This document shows, piece after piece, positions 1 to 9,036 of a DNA stretch of 20,761 nucleotides. Under the pieces are notes generated by a model. That model did no database searches. It was not told the DNA's origin and was given only the letters and a program-made list of their open reading frames with translations. Position numbers and translations under genes: made by a program. The stretch covers positions 1-20,761 of the forward strand of contig QXVZ01011197.1 in NCBI GenBank assembly GCA_008931825.1, read 5' to 3'. Origin of the DNA: Phallusia fumigata (taxonomy: Eukaryota > Chordata > Ascidiacea > Phlebobranchia > Ascidiidae). The first letter of the stretch is position 1. The number at the start of each line of letters is the position of its first letter.

Positions 1-113
1 GTCTCAACAGCTCCACCTGGCGGATTTTTGCAGTGGATGTGGCAAAACCGCAAATGAACATTCCGATAAAGCTAAGACTAAACGATGTTGAAATCGAGTC
101 TCTTATGCAGTAA
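1..113 (+). CDS. Possible C-terminal end of a gene running in from the left edge
   Basis: From base 3 a frame stays open for 36 codons and ends at TAA 111-113. The reading is protein-like, with segments such as STWRIFAVDV and IPIKLRLNDVEIESL, and the stretch is visibly richer in G and C than the AT-rich sequence after it, as expected for coding DNA. No family is recognised. It could be the last exon of a plus-strand gene converging on sushi copy A. The competing reading is the minus strand of the same bases, which is also open for about 25 codons after an AG at about 85. No AATAAA follows closely, so the call is weak. Confidence 0.35.
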   Translation, partial: LNSSTWRIFAVDVAKPQMNIPIKLRLNDVEIESLMQ

Positions 114-1039
114 GATTTAAGATTAGACTTGTGGCAAGTAGAGCGCGGGTTATGCAATAATTAAGTTACTTATTTACAACACTCCGTTGTACCATATTAC
201 AGTGCATACCAGTTGGTACAAAACTTGAACAGGCAGTACTTGCTTAACTTTAAGCGGCTTTAAAATTGATGAGCTATTGAACAGCAGTTGTTGGTGCCGT
301 TTGTAGTTATTCTGGGAAGAAATATTTCTAATAGTTCCAACAGGGCTTTGTTTAGAATGTGCAGCCCTTAAAATGACAACTGGACTGGTACTGCAAAATC
401 TTCCCGATATTTGTAAACAACAAAATCTTCCCTATTAAAGTGAATTGGGGTCACCTAATGCTTGGCTAAACTGCAACTAAAGCTACTTATTCGCGATTTC
501 ATTGTAACTTGACCACGTAACTACAGGGTTATCTGGTAATTTGAGTGACCCGACGTATGATAGACTTTATCCGTTTCTTGCTGCAAAGTACAGCACTGTC
601 GTTTGGTGGGCCGACTTAGTTGATTCTTCAAAAGCTTTCAACTTTACATTGAATAGAAGCAAATTGGGCGAAATACAGCAAAGGCTTAACGTGCACAAAC
701 ATGACTAGGCTATTTTAGATGTTTCCGATGACTAGGTTATTTTAGATCTTGGAGTAAAACTTGTACACAGTANAAAAAACCCGGGGTTCGTTTGACAACC
801 TGATTTTAAAAAAAGCTAAAAAATAAAAGAAAGCTCAACAAGCAAATATTAACATAATTAGGATTTGCAACACAATAGGGCCACTGTTGTGCTTTTTTGT
901 TGTGTTGCTTTCAACAATAAAAAAAATATTAAAAAGGGCAAAAAAGTGCTAATGTCCAAAGTATTTTTTGCAACGTTCAATTTTGTGTTAGCACCGCTGA
1001 CAAACAGCTTTCATGTACGAATCTTTCGTTTCGGTTCAC
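114..1039. other. Non-coding stretch where copy A's last two exons would be expected
   Basis: AT-rich sequence without a convincing exon on either strand. By analogy with copy B, the second half of the sushi domain should begin about 220 bp downstream of copy A exon 4 (around 820 or below), but I see no match to the conserved CECPPCT segment or to the GxCTDVN segment. The intron start next to exon 4 does resemble that of copy B for some tens of bases, so the duplication seems to break off within this region. It also contains a 20-bp near-perfect direct repeat (701-720 and 728-747) and one ambiguous base (N at 773). Confidence 0.6.
701..747. repeat. Short direct repeat, two units of about 20 bp
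   Basis: Bases 701-720 and 728-747 differ at one position and begin 27 bp apart (both start ATGACTAGG and end TATTTTAGAT). This is a small local duplication in non-coding sequence, with no sign of function. Confidence 0.8.
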
Positions 1040-2706
1040 CTGCGTTAAGTTGCCTTTGTTGCACGAAAATGTGCAGGTGGAACCGACGACGTTGTCATTT
1101 GTGCAATAAATCACTCTATTTGGCACGGCTTTCACGGCACTACATTCTACAAAGCAGAAGTCTTAAATACGTCCAGGGTACTGGCTTGCACAGGTTTGAT
1201 TCCAGAAAGTCGAAACATTTAGGACCAAACATTGCAACACATATGACTCATTACATACTTACTTTTTGCAGGAGTGGTCAAAACTGCAAAAAGTGTTACA
1301 ATTAAACCGACTAGTATAACTCCAAGCACAACTGGGAAAATCGTTTTGCATTTGGACTCTGAAAAGTAATTTATGATTCAAACAACACATAACCAAACCA
1401 TTGACAAAAAAGTAGACATTCATACAGAAAAACAAGTTTTGACAGATTTATGAAGAATTTTTCGGCGTTCCAGTATATTTAAACATCGTTTAATTTAAAC
1501 AAAATCAAGAATCCTTATTGTGATCGTCTACATACCAGGATTTTTGCTGATATTGTAATTCACGTTGCCCCCTGGAGAGTTATTATGTATAGGCGGCGGG
1601 GTCGGCTTGTTTCCGTCTGACGAAAAAAAACTTCGAGTGGTTCAAAGCTGGATACCATTTGAAAAACAGACTATAGGTATTGTTTAATCATAGTGTAAAC
1701 ATTTACTTACCTGTAAGCTACACTAGAACAAAACATAAGGTTTTGTAGCGGTCACATATAACCCATAAACAAAATTTAACCCAGAAATATCACGAAGTGT
1801 AAAAATCCTGAAAATAAACTTTAAATCCGTTTTCCCACATTTATGTAGGCATATGTGGCTTGTTAATCCGCGGGTTAAAACTGCCTTACGTTTACATTTG
1901 CTCAGAGGCAATGCAACAAACGAGTGTTATTGCAATTACAAGACTGCTGCAAGTTTTGCTCAAACAAAGTAGTCTTTAATAAAGCCGAGGACTGGTTTTG
2001 CAATAATCGCCAAAAACGGGAAATTTTGTGATATCTAACCCCGTGCTTCGCTTTTATTTTTGGCGATGATTCGTTGCACTCAACCTTGAGAATATGATAC
2101 ATTGCTGTAAGCTGGCACGCAGAATAAATGTGAAGTTTTGACAAATGTCCTGCGGGGATGCCTCAAGCTCAAAACATTGGACAAAAAGGACATTAAGACA
2201 GATAAACAAACTTTGAGAGATGTTTAGAGAAGCTCTAGTATAATAAAACATCGTTTAATTAAAACAAACTCAGGAACCCTTGTTAATTATGATCGTCCAC
2301 TTACTAGGAGTTTCGTCGCTACCCTGATGTTTAATATTATTGTAATTGACGTCGCCCTCTGGATAGTTAAATGTTGTGTTTTGAAAGTCTGAGTCATTGA
2401 TTGTGACACCCGTACTTCCTGACAGCAATGCGGTCGACTGGTTTCCGTCTGTCGCAAAATAATACTTTGAGTGGGTCATAACTGGAAACAAATGCAACAA
2501 CACACTTGTTATTGTTTAATCATCGACTTAAGTTTACAAAACTTACGTTTCAACAACAAGTAATTGAAGAATAGCCTATACAGAGGAGTTACAACTAAAA
2601 TGACAAATGTCAGTTCAAAGAATTAACAGAATTTGTCAAAAAGATTTGTAAAAGCCAAAAACTTCTTACCGACATCCGGGGGATTGTGATCATCATTAGC
2701 ATCCAT
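1040..2706 (-). CDS. Type II membrane sushi-domain protein, copy A (no 3' exons found)
   Basis: Five coding exons in transcript order: 2670-2706, 2305-2448, 1536-1616, 1263-1358, 1040-1146. All borders are GT/AG and the phases agree (1,1,1,1,0). The start at 2704-2706 gives MDANDDHNPPDV, matching MDDNHNPPIA in copy B. A Ser/Thr/Asn-rich presumed cytoplasmic tail of about 90 residues follows, then a membrane helix around TIFPVVLGVILVGLIV, then the first half of a sushi domain (residues about 121-155; cysteines in KC, YC, TC, SC) with an N-glycosylation sequon NLT. Exons 2 and 3 look like a tandem exon duplication; copy B has one such exon. The expected exons 5 and 6 are not seen down to base 1, so this is either a truncated duplicate, a pseudogene, or a gene whose remaining exons lie off the window. 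Function is unknown; a cell-surface receptor or adhesion role is inferred only from the sushi domain. Confidence 0.72.
1484..2310. repeat. Internal duplication of tail exon and flanking intron in copy A
   Basis: The sequence from about 1484 (AACATCGTTTAATTTAAAC) resembles that from about 2248 (AACATCGTTTAATTAAAAC). The similarity runs through the donor sites into the exons at 1536-1616 and 2305-2448, both of which start with ACGGAAAC after an acceptor preceded by a similar tract. The encoded ends NVNYN and DVNYNN also match. The second unit lacks the central part of the first (exon of 81 versus 144 nt). Both exons begin and end in phase 1, so the shorter one can be included or skipped without a frameshift. 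Confidence 0.75.
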
Positions 2707-3633
2707 GCTAAATAACAAAAACGTACAAACTTACCGTGATCCTATGCTACAAAATGATCGATCAGATATACTTGACCCAAACTACCCTTGTCACATTATG
2801 CGTTACCTATGAACAGAAAAGTTCCGGAAACACAAATGCCAATGCTAAACATAGGAAACGCCCCCTCACAAACGTTTTATTTTCCAAGCCTTTGTGTTGG
2901 TGCAATATTACATTGCGTTAAAAGGTTAACGGGCGTAATTAGGGCTATGTTTGCCTTAGTAAATTCTTATAACCGTGACGAGGCTTTGTGTCAAACCTTT
3001 CACTAAACGCTTTACCACTTCGCATTCAACGTTTCTGCGAACCATTTAACGTGTCAACATCAGGTAAAGTAATTCTTGTCATGAGTTGAACTTTTAAATC
3101 TTAGCGCTACAAAAACTCGAACATTTACAGTCAAATACAATTTTTATTGGTGGAAGCAGTCGAGAGTAAGCTTACCACCCGTGCTAGGAAAGAGGGTGGG
3201 GTTCGGCAGGAAAACAAACCACCGAAAGAAACCCTGCCGGATATAGTTTCAAGCGCCGGAAGGTAGAACACACACAAATAGCCTATGCCTAAAATATTCT
3301 TTGCTCGTGCAAGCAAGTATTTCCCTATTACAGTTAGGGATAAAATGAAAAATTTTAAACTGATAAAAGTTAAAAAAAAAACAAAGCGCAACCAAAACAA
3401 AAACAAGTGACAACCAAAAAACATTTCCCGACGAAGTAAATTCCCACTTGAAAAAAGATTTGCAATGGATATTGTCTGGGGTTGGCGCAAAATAGAATTA
3501 TTGCAACGTGATAATATACTGACCATTTCCTGTTTATGTTCTTAGGATTTTTTAGTTACTCGCAGTGCCCTTGTCTTTTTAATGTATTAAAGTTTCCCCT
3601 GCACCCCACGTTCGTAATCTCCGGTTATGCTCA

Positions 3634-3662
3634 TAAACAAACAAACATAAACAAACAAACAA
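3634..3662. repeat. (AAAC)n-type simple repeat
   Basis: About 29 bases of AAAC/AAACAT units, interrupted once. Low-complexity sequence in the spacer between the two sushi gene copies. Confidence 0.85.
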
Positions 3663-3756
3663 TCCAAAAACATCAACATTTAAAAAAATCAAAAACGGTG
3701 CCATTTTCCAAAATATGTACATGTACCACATGTAAAGCCATGGTTTCAAAATCGCG

Positions 3757-3901
3757 AACGTCTGTAAAGCCCCGACTGTTTCAAAAAATGCCAGTTCGGA
3801 TATGCCATTAAGACTTATCCAGGGGTGCTGTGGCATTCTGCACTACTAATTAATTAGATCAACAACAAAGTTAATGAAACAGTCGGGGCTTTACAGACGT
3901 T
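3757..3901. repeat. 145-bp segment bounded by a 27-bp perfect inverted repeat
   Basis: Bases 3757-3783 (begins AACGTCTGTAAAGCCCCG) and 3875-3901 (ends CGGGGCTTTACAGACGTT) are exact reverse complements, separated by 91 bases. The size and terminal inverted repeats suggest a small non-autonomous DNA transposon (MITE-like), but no target-site duplication is obvious at the outer ends. Just upstream, 3730-3750 repeats part of the arm (TGTAAAGCC...TTTCAAAA). The alternative is a local foldback made by an inverted duplication. Confidence 0.6.
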
Positions 3902-3966
3902 AACAGTATAGTTTGTTCACGTAGAAATCAGGAAATACTGGGTAGACAGCAATACAAGTCCATGAG

Positions 3967-3972
3967 TTTATT
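3967..3972 (-). terminator. Poly(A) signal overlapping the stop codon of copy B
   Basis: On the minus strand the last codons read CAA TAA followed by A, so AATAAA spans the stop codon (3968-3970). A transcript using it would have a 3' UTR of only about 15-30 nt. The decayed copy C keeps the same CAATAAACT ending, which supports this as the family's real 3' end. Confidence 0.6.
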
Positions 3973-5540
3973 GCTTACAACCAGTATCTTCCAACCAAGT
4001 TTGGATATTGCAAGGGGTCGGATAGTCTTTTGCTATTTTAATTAGATTGGCCAATGCATGCTTCTTAGCTCCATTCCTGGATTTCAAGTTCTTGCATTTT
4101 TGTGTTTCCCGTGAGTTGACATCCGTACACGTCCCATCAAAAAACGATTTTGAATGAAAGCCTCGCCGTGTATTGTTTTTCACACTTTTGCACTCTATTT
4201 CATGTTTTCCGTAATGAACCTAATTAACACACAGAAGATATAAAGTGTTTTTTGTTTTATTTTACTGCTGACGCCGTTTAAATTTATGTTTCGGTTTACT
4301 AAATTTAATAGGTTAGTTTGTCACTTTTGTTTGAATTTTTAAAAGCTTTACCAATAAAAGTTGTTACCCAACAGTGAAGTGCAAGATACTCTTATTTTTA
4401 CTAACCATCTCTGGATGATAAACGTAGGTGGCAAGTTTGTTCCAGTCAATTGTGTTGCAATTCGGCCCTTCAGTGCAAGGTGGACATTCACAATATGGAA
4501 ACTTATCCGACCACTGCTGTGAGGTTAAACAAGTAACGTTGACAGGACCCTAAAAAGTAATGTGGCATTTTAAGCAAGAAGTTAAACCAGTCAGTAATTT
4601 TGAAATTTGGCTAGACAAATTTAACTTCCTTGACAGATGTGACACACTAAGTGTTTTTTTTTGTGAAAAGAGGAAAGTTGAACAACTGTTAATAAATAAA
4701 CTTTTTTAAATAGAGCCTAGTTTTGTGTCTACAAACCCAAGCTATCAAGAACAGAAGTTTCATTTCAGTTTACCTGCGTTAAATTTCCTTTGTTGCAAGA
4801 AAATGTGCAGGTGGAACCGACGACGTTGTCATTGGTGCAATAAACCGCTCTGTTTGCCATCTCGTTCACGGAACTGCATTCTACGTAGCAAAAGTGGTAA
4901 AAGCGCCGCGGTATCGGTTTTAAGAGGTTTAATATCGGGAATTAAAAAAATGCTTACTTTTGACAGTAGTTTGGTGTCTTGTGGTCAACACTGCGATGGA
5001 AATTAGGCCTACAATGGCTATTATCACTGCCACACGCATTATGTCGAATAACTGACAAGAACCGAGAAAAAGGAACTTTTCATAGAGATGACCTCGGTCA
5101 AAATTTGTAGGCATGACTAGACAGAAAACAGTTGTTTAAAGCGGCACAGTCAGTAGTAAAATTAAAATCAGATATTATTGCAACATATGCTAGCTTACCA
5201 AAATGTATGTGATTGATGATGCTATTTGCAGTGTTAAATGTTGTATTTTGAAACGTTGAGCCACTGGTTGTGATACAGGGACTTGGCGGTAATTCGGTCG
5301 TTTGGCTTTTGTCTGTCGCAAAACAAAACTTCGGGAAGTTAAAAATACAAATACAACAGCACACTAGCTTCTTTTATGGCACAGTTCAAACATTTAGTTA
5401 ACTCTACACATCAACAATCACTTAGAAAAAATACAGATGAATCACATTCACAGCTTTAATAAATTGAAAAAGATTAAAAAAACAAAAACAAACATCTTAG
5501 TGTACTTACCGGCAATTGGAGGATTGTGATTGTCGTCCAT
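3968..5540 (-). CDS. Type II membrane sushi-domain protein, copy B (complete)
   Basis: Six exons in transcript order: 5510-5540, 5199-5312, 4958-5116, 4774-4880, 4406-4549, 3968-4219. They total 807 nt (268 residues plus TAA); every intron is GT/AG and phases match (1,1,1,0,0). Residues 1-74 form a tail that starts MDDNHNPPIADKSQ. Residues about 77-94 are a membrane helix (VAVIIAIVGLISIAVLTT). Residues 103-157 are a sushi/CCP domain with six cysteines in the long (selectin-like) pattern, split by a phase-0 intron between LTQ and GPV. Residues 158-268 are a further cysteine-containing region (CPPC, DGTCTDVN, GCKQ end) with no family I recognise. Sequons: NLT, NVT, NNT. With no signal peptide at the first Met, I infer a type II membrane protein with the sushi domain outside. 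An internal Met at residue 75 could instead start a secreted form. Function is unknown. Confidence 0.85.
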
Positions 5541-6554
5541 GCTAACAAACAAAACTGAACACTTATCTTGATTAGCTATGTGTAGAAAAGATTACTTATT
5601 ACCTATGCAGAGAAGTGTTGGACCCCTTAGCTCAGATTAAAAGCAATGCCAAACATAGCACACATGTCGCAATTCACGGTAAGCAACGTTGGAATATAAT
5701 TACCGCTTTGTTTACCGCCCCTTTTTCCCATAATCGTGAATACGCTTTGTATCCACTTTCACACTGTACGAACTTTTTATTATCAATTCCGCATGACAAC
5801 GTCAGCTAATGTGATTTTTCACGTTAGGCACCATGTATAAATAAAGGCAGCTAGCAACAAATGAACTTATAAAGTGTTGCGAAAAAAAGTGAGAACGGTC
5901 AAGGCAAAAAACAGAAGCACCGTTACAATTGATAAGTAGTGAATAAAAATCAATCCCTCAAACCAAAAGATAACTTTAATAAATCTTTGTTTTTTAACAC
6001 AACCGTTTTTTAATTACTCCAAACGAAAATAATTTTCAACATATATTAGACGTATCATATGAATCAGCCTTGAAGATTGAAGGTACTACTATGCACATTT
6101 TGTAGCCGAAAAACAAGGATGACAGTACGGTACGTGTTGAGTTATGCGTACTATAGGCTAGTAGGCCTACGTACCTCGTTGCGAGGGGCAGAAAGTTCCA
6201 CCAGATTAGTAGTCTCCGCGGTGCCACCGTGCTGGGGTACTTTTCAAAGGTTTTTTCTGCGTACCGTACTGCCGTCCCTGCAGATCACTAAAAGCAAAAT
6301 CAGAACGCCCTCTTTTGACGTGTTAAAGAACTTACGCGTGTGTTCAGTCTTTGAAATGTCTGGTCTCACGACAATCTTTTAAACACAGTGTACCCGTACA
6401 AATTATGTAAGGTTTCCTTTGTGTGCAACCATAGGAGCCGAACACGGGTGTGTATGACGCATTTACAGTTAGGAAATTCTTTTTAACTTTACCCACACAT
6501 AACAAACGTCATTGAGCTCATCGCTGGTGTTGTTTCACTATAGAATACTAACCA

Positions 6555-6600
6555 CCTAGTTGTGAAACCATTGTAAGTAATCCATGGTTTCACAACCAGG
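6555..6600. repeat. Near-perfect 17-bp inverted repeat with a 12-nt loop
   Basis: Bases 6555-6571 (CCTAGTTGTGAAACCAT) pair with 6584-6600 (ATGGTTTCACAACCAGG) with one mismatch; the loop is 12 nt and one further pair can form outside. It could be a foldback element end or a transcribed hairpin. The stem is short for a canonical microRNA precursor. Confidence 0.75.
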
Positions 6601-6654
6601 TAATTTCTCGCATGAAAAACCACAAAAGACGAGGGAAAAAAATCGGAGGAATAG

Positions 6655-6662
6655 TGACGTCA
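6655..6662. promoter_or_regulatory. CRE palindrome TGACGTCA
   Basis: The full 8-bp consensus for CREB/ATF-type bZIP factors is present within a locally GC-richer stretch. No transcript start can be tied to it, so any regulatory role is only possible. Confidence 0.3.
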
Positions 6663-7599
6663 TAGATAGCCTGTGATGCAACAGCCGCTCTGGCGGGAAA
6701 GAAATATTAAATTTACAGCGAAGCGTTGCCGTCCGTAACAAAGATGTACCACCATTCCACCAGTTTTTATTCGTTCGCCGACATAACTCGTCGCCTGTCC
6801 CAACAGCACGTGCTTGCTGGGTTGCGCAAGAAAAAATAATGTCGAAAATTATGTACCGTCAGTAATCTCTTAATACCTGTCCAGATATAAATGTTAAATC
6901 TAAACAGAGCATCATTGAAAACTTCCACGCACTTGTCAGACGCAGTTTTGAAATTTAAACATTCATTTTTGCGAGGTATGGAAACAGAAGTTGAATGGAG
7001 CATTAAGGTGTTGTTGTGCAACGACCCACGACAATTTGTTTGATATTCAATGCGGCCTTACCGCACAGAAACATGCGTTCGTTTGCAACAGTAACAAAAC
7101 TTTCCGGCGGTAGAATTGCGTTGGGTGAAGTTCTTAAACTGCAAGCCTTAAAACAGTCTCACACTATTTAGCGTCAATAAAGATATTTGGCATTTCATGA
7201 CGTCGTATAATTTGGCATACCCGAAAAAATACAAAAGTCGGCGCCTATGTGTGTAACTGATTCAAACCATATAGATACTGTTTAATTTAATACTTTTATC
7301 GCAAATACTTTAATGCACAACACTTAATACAAACAGACACCTAATACAATGCAATTACTTTTCATAGAGTTTCTCGGATAATCGCCCCACTGCTTTTATG
7401 CAAGCCCCATTATAAAAATCCCAATTCAGTGTTGGAGATTGTACACTATAGGACAGAAATCATTGCCAAGTTTGATTTGAACAGAAGCACAGAAAACAGT
7501 TGGAGAAAGCTTTGTTCTGGTTTGTGGTTTCTGATACCACTATGAACATTTTTTAATTGCCACCCAGTGTATGCCAAGATACATATTGTGCTTAACAAC

Positions 7600-7605
7600 T
7601 TTATT
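7600..7605 (-). terminator. Poly(A) signal of the HDHD3-like gene
   Basis: TTTATT on the plus strand is AATAAA on the minus strand, about 95 bp beyond the stop codon at 7701-7703. It is the closest clean signal downstream of this gene. Confidence 0.5.
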
Positions 7606-7700
7606 TCCTAATATGGAATAGGCTTTCCTTGGAATAGGATTTAAAAAAAAATATTAAATCAAACTAAAATCAATAAACGTGTTAGTACCATGTTACATAT

Positions 7701-9036
7701 TCAAGATAATTTTTTTCTCACATAGGGTACCACAGCTTTAAGATTAGGTATACAATGTGAAGGATTACATAGGTCACTGGTAGAGTGAAGATTGTCCTTG
7801 TCAATGAGTAGAGCCTGTGCACCACAGTTTATGGCACCTAGGTAATCTTTTTCGAGGTTGTCACCAATATGCATTAATTGCGCCATGTCAATATGGGGTG
7901 AATTTTTGTTTCTTATATTATTTGCATGATCAATTGCTTGTTGAAAAATCTTTGAATCAGGTTTTTCATATCCCGCTTCATGAGAAGTAATGACAAAGTC
8001 TATGAAGTTTCCCAAACCTGTAACACATAGCAGAAAGTTATTAGACTTAATAATTTTTGTGTAATTTGCTCATTGTATCAATATTGGTAGAATTTGAGTG
8101 TGTTTAGGGCGATTATCTTGGCTCAATGTTTTTTTTTACATTACATTATCTATTGGGAATTAGGTTTATAATACATGGTAAACATTGTAGCTACCCGATG
8201 TATGATAAGGTATAAGGCACGGCTAGTAAATTCACATGACTCACTGGTGAGCATGAGACAAAAGCATATGAACACAGGGGAGTAAAATGCCCAAAAAAAT
8301 ACTTGACAGTAAACAGAACACCTGAAACACCTTTTGTAACCCACAGACTGAAATTGGAGATCTGAAGATTTCAAAGGATTTTTTGGATTTTTACATATTG
8401 TGATTTTAAATGGAAGGCAGCAACTTTTCATTGTTTGGTTAAGCTAACGCCATACATTTCAGGTCCATTCACAACATAAAAAACACAATAACATTCATAT
8501 TTACCTGCTTTCTGTAAAATCATTGAAATTCTGTCGTCATTGTTAGAAATTGCTCCAATAGCTACAATCTTATTTTTCTTCACTTTGTACTCATCATGAA
8601 TGAATTTCAAAACCTCATGTGAGTATGGCAGTGTTTCCCATTGAAAGTTGTAATAAATATCATCAAATGCTTTAGCCAGATGCGAAGAATCTTTACCCGA
8701 AGCTTGGGAATCAGCCACTAAGAAAGGGTACTCAACATTTGTGTGATGAACATATTTGAACCTAGATTCAGTTACTACATTTGTGGCTAATAAAGTCCCA
8801 TAAAACACAGATGCCCACCATTGCTTGGCTGATATTCCATGTTTTGAGCCAAACAATGGGCTTAGTTTGACATGTTCTTTGTAAGCCTTTCTGAACGCAC
8901 TGTCAAGAACACTTTCGCTGCGATTTGCACCGAAATACTTAGAAATCACGGATGCATATTGCTCTCCTACTGTGCCAGTGTGTCGCATCAGAGTTCCAGT
9001 AACATCGAAAGTGACAAGTCGAATTTTTGACAGCAT
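7701..9036 (-). CDS. HDHD3: HAD-superfamily hydrolase, HDHD3-like
   Basis: Two exons, 8505-9036 and 7701-8017, joined in phase 1 (849 nt, 282 residues plus TGA). The start at 9034-9036 is right because the HAD nucleophile motif lies immediately inside. Motif I is VTFDVTGTL (nucleophile Asp11; the usual second Asp is Thr13). Motif II is AISNNDDR (Ser164), motif III Lys196 in GYEKPDSKIF, and motif IV HIGDNLEKD (Asp230, Asp235). The cap segment SKHGISAKQWW and the region SHEAGYEKPDSKIFQ match the HDHD3 (haloacid dehalogenase-like hydrolase domain-containing 3) family in vertebrates. That family has about 250 residues; the excess here includes a stretch around residues 93-120. HDHD3 proteins are presumed phosphatases without an established substrate. 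No signal peptide is seen. The window also contains its likely poly(A) signal. Confidence 0.93.

Larger units (their letters stand above)
2707..3966. other. Intergenic region between copies A and B, with copy A's upstream region
   Basis: No gene recognised. The part next to copy A (about 2707-3006) resembles the part upstream of copy B (about 5541-5765): both contain ACCTATG followed by AGA..AAGT, then a segment rich in TTTGCC/TTTACC, then CGTGA(C/A)(G/T)A(G/C)GCTTTGT and a final TTTCAC. They are duplicated flanks and probably the promoter regions. 3634-3662 is an (AAAC)n-like run, and 3757-3901 is bounded by a 27-bp perfect inverted repeat. Small open frames on both strands here have no protein-like features. 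Confidence 0.6.
5541..7599. other. Long intergenic region, mostly unexplained
   Basis: 5541-5765 is the duplicated upstream flank of copy B and the likely promoter area. Beyond it no gene is recognised. The open frames around 6077-6382 (+) and 6767-7021 (-) lack recognisable domains and are probably chance. Two details are noted. A CRE-type palindrome TGACGTCA lies at 6655-6662, near the 6555-6600 hairpin. A short plus-strand frame, open from about 7010 and containing ATG at 7073, ends at TAG 7169-7171 and is followed within a few bases by AATAAA, so it could be the terminal exon of an unrecognised gene. The right end (from about 7300) is beyond the HDHD3-like gene's poly(A) signal. Confidence 0.5.

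Noticed and set aside
865..1305. Plus-strand 146-codon frame with a cysteine-rich middle
   Set aside because: It is the antisense of copy A exons 3 and 4. The same pattern recurs at 4725-5006 because that is the antisense of copy B exon 4. The minus-strand reading has matching splice phases and a sushi domain.
5199..5334. Copy B starting from the internal Met at residue 75 with a cleavable signal peptide
   Set aside because: Upstream exons 1-2 are conserved with copy A, in phase and with good splice sites, and copy A has no Met at the equivalent position. The type II membrane model is preferred, though a secreted isoform is not excluded.
6077..6382. Plus-strand 101-codon frame
   Set aside because: No domain, no splice partners and a repeat-like GTACGTACC/TAGGCCTAC composition; not reported as a gene.
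6767..7021. Minus-strand 84-codon frame
   Set aside because: No recognisable motif, and its start and end are not supported by splice or poly(A) signals. Judged chance.
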